Below the pieces are notes generated by a model. The model saw nothing but the letters and a program-made list of their open reading frames with translations, was not told where the DNA came from and searched no databases. Below are positions 4,210 to 6,571 of a stretch of 6,571 bases of DNA, one piece after another. Source of the DNA: Desulfobacterales bacterium (GTDB lineage Bacteria > Desulfobacterota > Desulfobacteria > Desulfobacterales > 4be13); NCBI GenBank assembly GCA_029934695.1, contig JAOZLU010000409.1, positions 1-6,571 on the forward strand, given 5' to 3'. The position numbers and the translations under genes were made by a program. Numbering within the stretch: position 1 is the first letter of the stretch; each line of letters begins with the position of its first letter.

Positions 4210-5289
4210 TTGACAGCGGTATCATCAAATCGGCGGCTTTTGGGACTGAGGCAGGACGATGCTCATAACATGACAAAATGGATCAGACTGGTGTTTTCAG
4301 CTTATGACTTTTTTCCTTTTGAAAAGCTTCTTACGATGTGCAAAGATGAATATGCCAACCAGCAGGATAAGATTCTCAGACTGGACTGGCTGCCGGTGGT
4401 CAACCATAAAACCAGAACTTTGGAAAAACTTCAGGTGCTTATAGATGATGTCACAGAAAAAATTGTCTTGAAGCTGAATGATCCAGATTCATCAGATTGT
4501 GATGAATCTTTGCATAAATGCCGGTCATGCAATGGAAGAAAAGAGAGGGTGTTGCATGTTGGTCTGGAAGATGTTATATTAGATGATAATATGTTGTCAA
4601 AAAAATCAGAGTCTGAACCCGGGTGCACCGGGTGCGGCATGAGCCACGATATTGCTGAAAAAATATTTGAACCCTTTTTTACCACCAAAGAATAGGGAAA
4701 GGGGACAGGAATGGGTTTGTCTGTGGTGCATGGTATCGTCGCCAGCCACGGCGGGGCCATAAGTACCTGGCCATATGTTTTCAGGTGTTTGCATATTGTG
4801 AACCGCAGATAAACGCAGATGAACGCAGACGGCGGAGTCATCCGCGGTTTGTGAAAGCTGTTTTCCCGGGAAAAAATCACGGGAAACTTTTGGCCAGGTA
4901 CTTAAAAGTTTACAGTACCCGGAAAAGGGAACGACTTTTCATGTTTTTTCCCAATATCAGAGCATAAGGCAACAGCCCCGGAATATGATGACCCGGAGCC
5001 GATTCCTCTGGGAAATGAGCAAATTCTTTTTGTGGATGATGAAGCCCTGGTGGCTGATATGGCCCGTGAACTTCTGGCCAATCTGGGGTATAATGTGATT
5101 GCTCAGACAAGCAGTGCCAAGTCGATGGATATTTTCCGTGAAAAACCGGACCTGTTTGATCTGGTTATCACGGATCAGACCATGCCTGAGATTACCGGGA
5201 CTGATCTGACCGATATGCTGATTCGTATTCGTCCTGATATTCCGGTGATTCTCTGTACCGGTTTCAGCAGGCAGATGATAGCAGATTGA
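4210..5289 (+). pseudogene. Hybrid sensor histidine kinase, heavily decayed
   Basis: This is the wreck of a kinase with a fused receiver. Segment 4210-4695 has a TTG-only start and an unrecognised front, ending in L-I-D-D-V-T-E-K-I, like the end of a PAS-type sensor domain (inference). The dimerisation helices, phospho-His and N box are absent, so an internal deletion is likely. From about 4621 the ATP-binding domain is plain: C-T-G-C-G-M (G1 box with its Asp replaced by Cys), I-F-E-P-F-F-T-T-K-E, then an in-frame TAG at 4693-4695 where the family continues, followed by G-K-G-T-G-M-G-L-S-V-V-H-G-I-V. A 141-bp element interrupts the next motif. Around 4917-4949 the P-G-K-G-T-T-F-H-V-F-F-P stretch needs three frame changes. 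From 4948 a receiver reads on (F-V-D-D-E, phospho-acceptor Asp at 5173-5175, V-I-L-C-T-G-F-S) but stops at 5289 before the conserved Lys. No functional kinase can result. Confidence 0.82.
4762..4902. mobile_element. MITE-like element with TA target duplication inside the kinase remnant
   Basis: The 141-bp insert starts AGTACCTGGCCA (4762-4773) and ends TGGCCAGGTACT (4891-4902), a perfect 12-bp inverted terminal repeat, and is flanked by TA on both sides (4760-4761, 4903-4904). Inverted similarity continues inwards in weaker form: GTTTTCAGGTG on the left against GTTTCCCGTGA on the right-arm complement. It encodes no transposase. The centre has three 10-bp tandem units (4801-4830: AACCGCAGAT, AAACGCAGAT, GAACGCAGAC), an AACCGC/GCGGTT pair (4801-4806, 4844-4849) and a perfect palindrome TTTTCCCGGGAAAA (4861-4874). 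Deleting the element with one TA joins GCC ATA to AAA GTT TAC, restoring H-G-G-A-I-K-V-Y-S in the kinase. TA duplication suggests mobilisation by an IS630/Tc1-mariner-type transposase (inference); none is in the window. Confidence 0.8.
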
Positions 5290-5325
5290 CTTTTCACTGT
5301 TGAGATGATTAAGGACTTGCAGAAC

Positions 5326-5330
5326 GGAGG
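5326..5330 (+). promoter_or_regulatory. Strong ribosome-binding site of the response regulator
   Basis: GGAGG lies 5 nt before the ATG at 5336. It is one of the best Shine-Dalgarno sequences in the window and fixes the start of the response regulator. Confidence 0.8.
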
Positions 5331-5335
5331 AACAA

Positions 5336-5719
5336 ATGCCCAAATCAGTTGTTATTATTGATGATTCCAAATATCTCATTAATAAAGTTGCAAATTTTTT
5401 CAAAAAGGAGATGAATTTTGAAGTTGCCGCTCTGGGTTATGACGGCAATGATGCGGTGACGCTCTACCGCGAACACAAACCGGATCTGATCACGCTTGAT
5501 ATTACGATGCCCAATAAAGACGGTCAGCAGGCAATGAAGGAGATTCTTTCCGAATTTCCGGATGCGAATATTCTTATCATCTCAGCGGTGCGCGGCGATA
5601 CCGTGCTTGAATGCATGAGTGACGGCGCCAAAGGATATATTGAAAAGCCCCTTAAATTTGCAGATGCAGAGTTTATTGAGGATTTTAAAGAAACTTTGGA
5701 TGAAGTGTTCAGCAACTGA
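5336..5719 (+). CDS. Single-domain response regulator (CheY-like)
   Basis: The 127-residue product is one receiver domain with no output domain, acting in the cytoplasm as a phosphorylation-controlled switch or phosphorelay intermediate. All key residues are in place: the acidic pair D9-D10 (V-V-I-I-D-D), phospho-acceptor D55 (L-I-T-L-D-I-T-M-P), the switch Ser83 (I-I-S-A-V), and Lys104 followed by Pro (Y-I-E-K-P). Length and spacing are normal for CheY-like proteins. It starts 46 nt after the end of the broken kinase remnant and is followed 35 nt later by a periplasmic-binding-protein-like gene, so the latter two may be co-transcribed. Unlike the receiver in the remnant, it is intact. Its kinase is not identifiable here: the decayed hybrid kinase cannot serve, and a sensor could lie beyond the right edge. 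The gene could be a chemotaxis or a phosphorelay component; nothing in the window distinguishes them. Confidence 0.93.
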   Translation: MPKSVVIIDDSKYLINKVANFFKKEMNFEVAALGYDGNDAVTLYREHKPDLITLDITMPNKDGQQAMKEILSEFPDANILIISAVRGDTVLECMSDGAKGYIEKPLKFADAEFIEDFKETLDEVFSN

Positions 5720-5754
5720 ATCCATGTTTGATTTTTAAAAAGGGTGCATGAATT

Positions 5755-6471
5755 ATGATCAGATTTAACAGGTACTTTCTGCCAAGTGCCATACTGATAT
5801 TTGCCGCAATCTTTTTCAGCCGGACGGGTTATTCGGAAACCCTGTATGTTTTTTATCCGACAACCACACGCTCCCAGATCGTTCAGAAAGAGCTGGACAG
5901 GGTATGTCCGGGCATTGAAATCACAGTATTCGGCCGATATGAAGATTTCAAAGCCAAAATCGGGATGAATTCACCTGATGCCATTCTTACAAAAGATCCT
6001 GTTATCAGACAAATCGGGGGATATTTGACAAAAATGGAAGGTGCCAGGAAAGGGGCAACCGACGAGCCTTATGTGCTTGTTTCTGTGGATAAGAAGGTTG
6101 ATCCTCATAACATCGGCAATGCACCCATAGGCATATTTGATATCCTCGGCAGAAAAGGAATGAAGAAATTTGTCAGCAGATATTTCACGGCAACACCCCG
6201 TCTCAGGCGTGTGTCAAAGATGGAAGATATGCTGCAATTATTAACATTCAACATGGCCGATGCCATCCTTATACCGGAAATTCATGTGAATTACTTCAAA
6301 GAGATATCCAAGTTGAACTTTGCCGTCACACCGGTCCCTGGGATGCGGGTGGGAATTATTGCTTTGGGAGTCAAACAGGGAAAGCATGCACCGCAGATAA
6401 TAAAGGGACTCTCCGGGATGGACAACAAAATCAAAGCATTGGTGGAGGTTGACGATTGGAATCAGCAGTGA
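5755..6471 (+). CDS. Secreted periplasmic solute-binding-like protein
   Basis: The 238-residue product begins with a clear Sec signal peptide: M-I-R-F-N-R, a hydrophobic core at about 8-22, and likely cleavage near Y-S-E-T (27/28); there is no lipobox. The mature part resembles small ABC-transporter substrate-binding or PhnD-like domains: an opening beta-strand L-Y-V-F-Y-P-T-T-T, then an alternating pattern (P-D-A-I-L-T-K-D at 74-81, G-I-F-D-I-L at 126-131, M-A-D-A-I-L-I-P-E at 167-175, G-I-I-A-L-G-V at 200-206). The I-L-T-K and I-L-I-P segments fit the hinge strands of such two-lobed folds. No permease or ATPase gene is present. With a response regulator just upstream and a coupled ORF downstream, a role as a periplasmic sensor subunit is more likely than transport, but this is inference. 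The ribosome-binding site is modest (AAGGGTG, about 8 nt before ATG). Confidence 0.75.
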   Translation: MIRFNRYFLPSAILIFAAIFFSRTGYSETLYVFYPTTTRSQIVQKELDRVCPGIEITVFGRYEDFKAKIGMNSPDAILTKDPVIRQIGGYLTKMEGARKGATDEPYVLVSVDKKVDPHNIGNAPIGIFDILGRKGMKKFVSRYFTATPRLRRVSKMEDMLQLLTFNMADAILIPEIHVNYFKEISKLNFAVTPVPGMRVGIIALGVKQGKHAPQIIKGLSGMDNKIKALVEVDDWNQQ

Positions 6472-6545
6472 AAAACTATTATCAGAGAGATTGGCGGGCA
6501 CCACTGTCTGCTTTTGTTTTCTGCCTGCTTGCCATGATGGATTGA
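6468..6545 (+). pseudogene. Overlapping short ORF, possibly broken start of a membrane sensor
   Basis: GTG at 6468 overlaps the TGA of the binding-protein gene (GTGA), a usual sign of translational coupling, and an internal GGAGG at 6452-6456 (within GGTGGAGG) could serve as its ribosome-binding site. The frame encodes about 25 residues: basic/polar V-K-N-Y-Y-Q-R-D-W-R-A-P, then hydrophobic L-S-A-F-V-F-C-L-L-A-M-M and a stop. This looks like the start of an inner-membrane protein whose first transmembrane helix is cut short. Shifting frame at the stop gives I-E-K-N-F-D-K-I-D-N to the window edge, which would suit a single-base lesion or sequencing error, but the continuation cannot be seen. 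It may equally be a chance ORF. Confidence 0.3.
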
Positions 6546-6571
6546 AAAAAATTTTGATAAGATTGATAATA

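Noticed and set aside
4801..4830. Possible CRISPR-like array of 10-bp units
   Set aside because: The units are far too short, there are no spacers, and they lie inside a transposable element; no cas genes are present.
4785..4967. 60-codon frame containing I-N-A-D-E-R-R
   Set aside because: It translates the non-coding core of the MITE-like element and then an out-of-register piece of the kinase remnant.
5032..5289. Receiver segment as an independent response-regulator gene starting at GTG 5032
   Set aside because: There is no ribosome-binding site, the frame continues upstream into kinase sequence, the GTG is the Val codon of the conserved F-V-D-D-E strand, and the domain lacks its C-terminal Lys.
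5755..6471. Assignment as a PhnD phosphonate-binding protein
   Set aside because: Only a general binding-protein pattern is visible; no phosphonate-specific residues or transporter genes support a substrate.

Overview
The window looks like chromosome from a Gram-negative, moderately AT-rich bacterium, most likely a Desulfobacterota / Desulfobacterales-type organism. That guess rests on the style of the hybrid sensor-kinase remnant, a typical Gram-negative OmpA-family lipoprotein and periplasmic binding protein, and the density of short palindromic intergenic repeats. No 16S rRNA or other decisive marker is present, so the assignment is inference.

Layout. At 190-1131 (+) lies prmA, the ribosomal protein L11 methyltransferase. 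It converges on an OmpA-domain lipoprotein gene at 1268-1951 (-), and the gap between them holds stem-loop repeats. Upstream of the lipoprotein gene, on the same strand, is an 84-residue gene of unknown function (2067-2321, -). The next 750 bases (2322-3073) have no credible gene. They are filled with repeats: a 52-bp direct repeat flanking a GGTGGGT/ACCCACC stem-loop, a second, larger stem-loop of that type, and copies of a CCTTCG(A/G)CAGGCTC-type palindromic repeat. A promoter-like sequence at 2992-3020 precedes an unrecognised 264-residue protein (3107-3901, +) with an HELLH zinc-protease motif.

The right half is a decay zone followed by signalling genes. At 4035-4167 is a remnant of an Rpn-type (PD-(D/E)XK transposase/nuclease) gene broken by one extra C. 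At 4210-5289 are the ruins of a hybrid histidine kinase: ATP-binding G1/F/G2/G3 boxes and a receiver domain can be read, but interrupted by a TAG codon, a 141-bp insertion and three small frameshifts, and the receiver is truncated. The insertion (4762-4902) is the best find here. It is a non-coding MITE-like element with perfect 12-bp terminal inverted repeats, flanked by TA dinucleotides, and removing it with one TA rejoins the kinase reading frame exactly as G-G-A-I-K-V-Y-S.

Downstream are an intact single-domain CheY-like response regulator (5336-5719), a secreted periplasmic-binding-protein-like gene (5755-6471), and a short ORF (6468-6545) overlapping its stop by 4 nt. The last may be the broken start of a membrane sensor. 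Together they suggest a sensory module: a periplasmic ligand-binding protein, a membrane partner now damaged or continuing past the window, and a cytoplasmic receiver. I see no complete novel defence or mobile system. The novelty candidates are the MITE, the repeat architecture and the HELLH protein.
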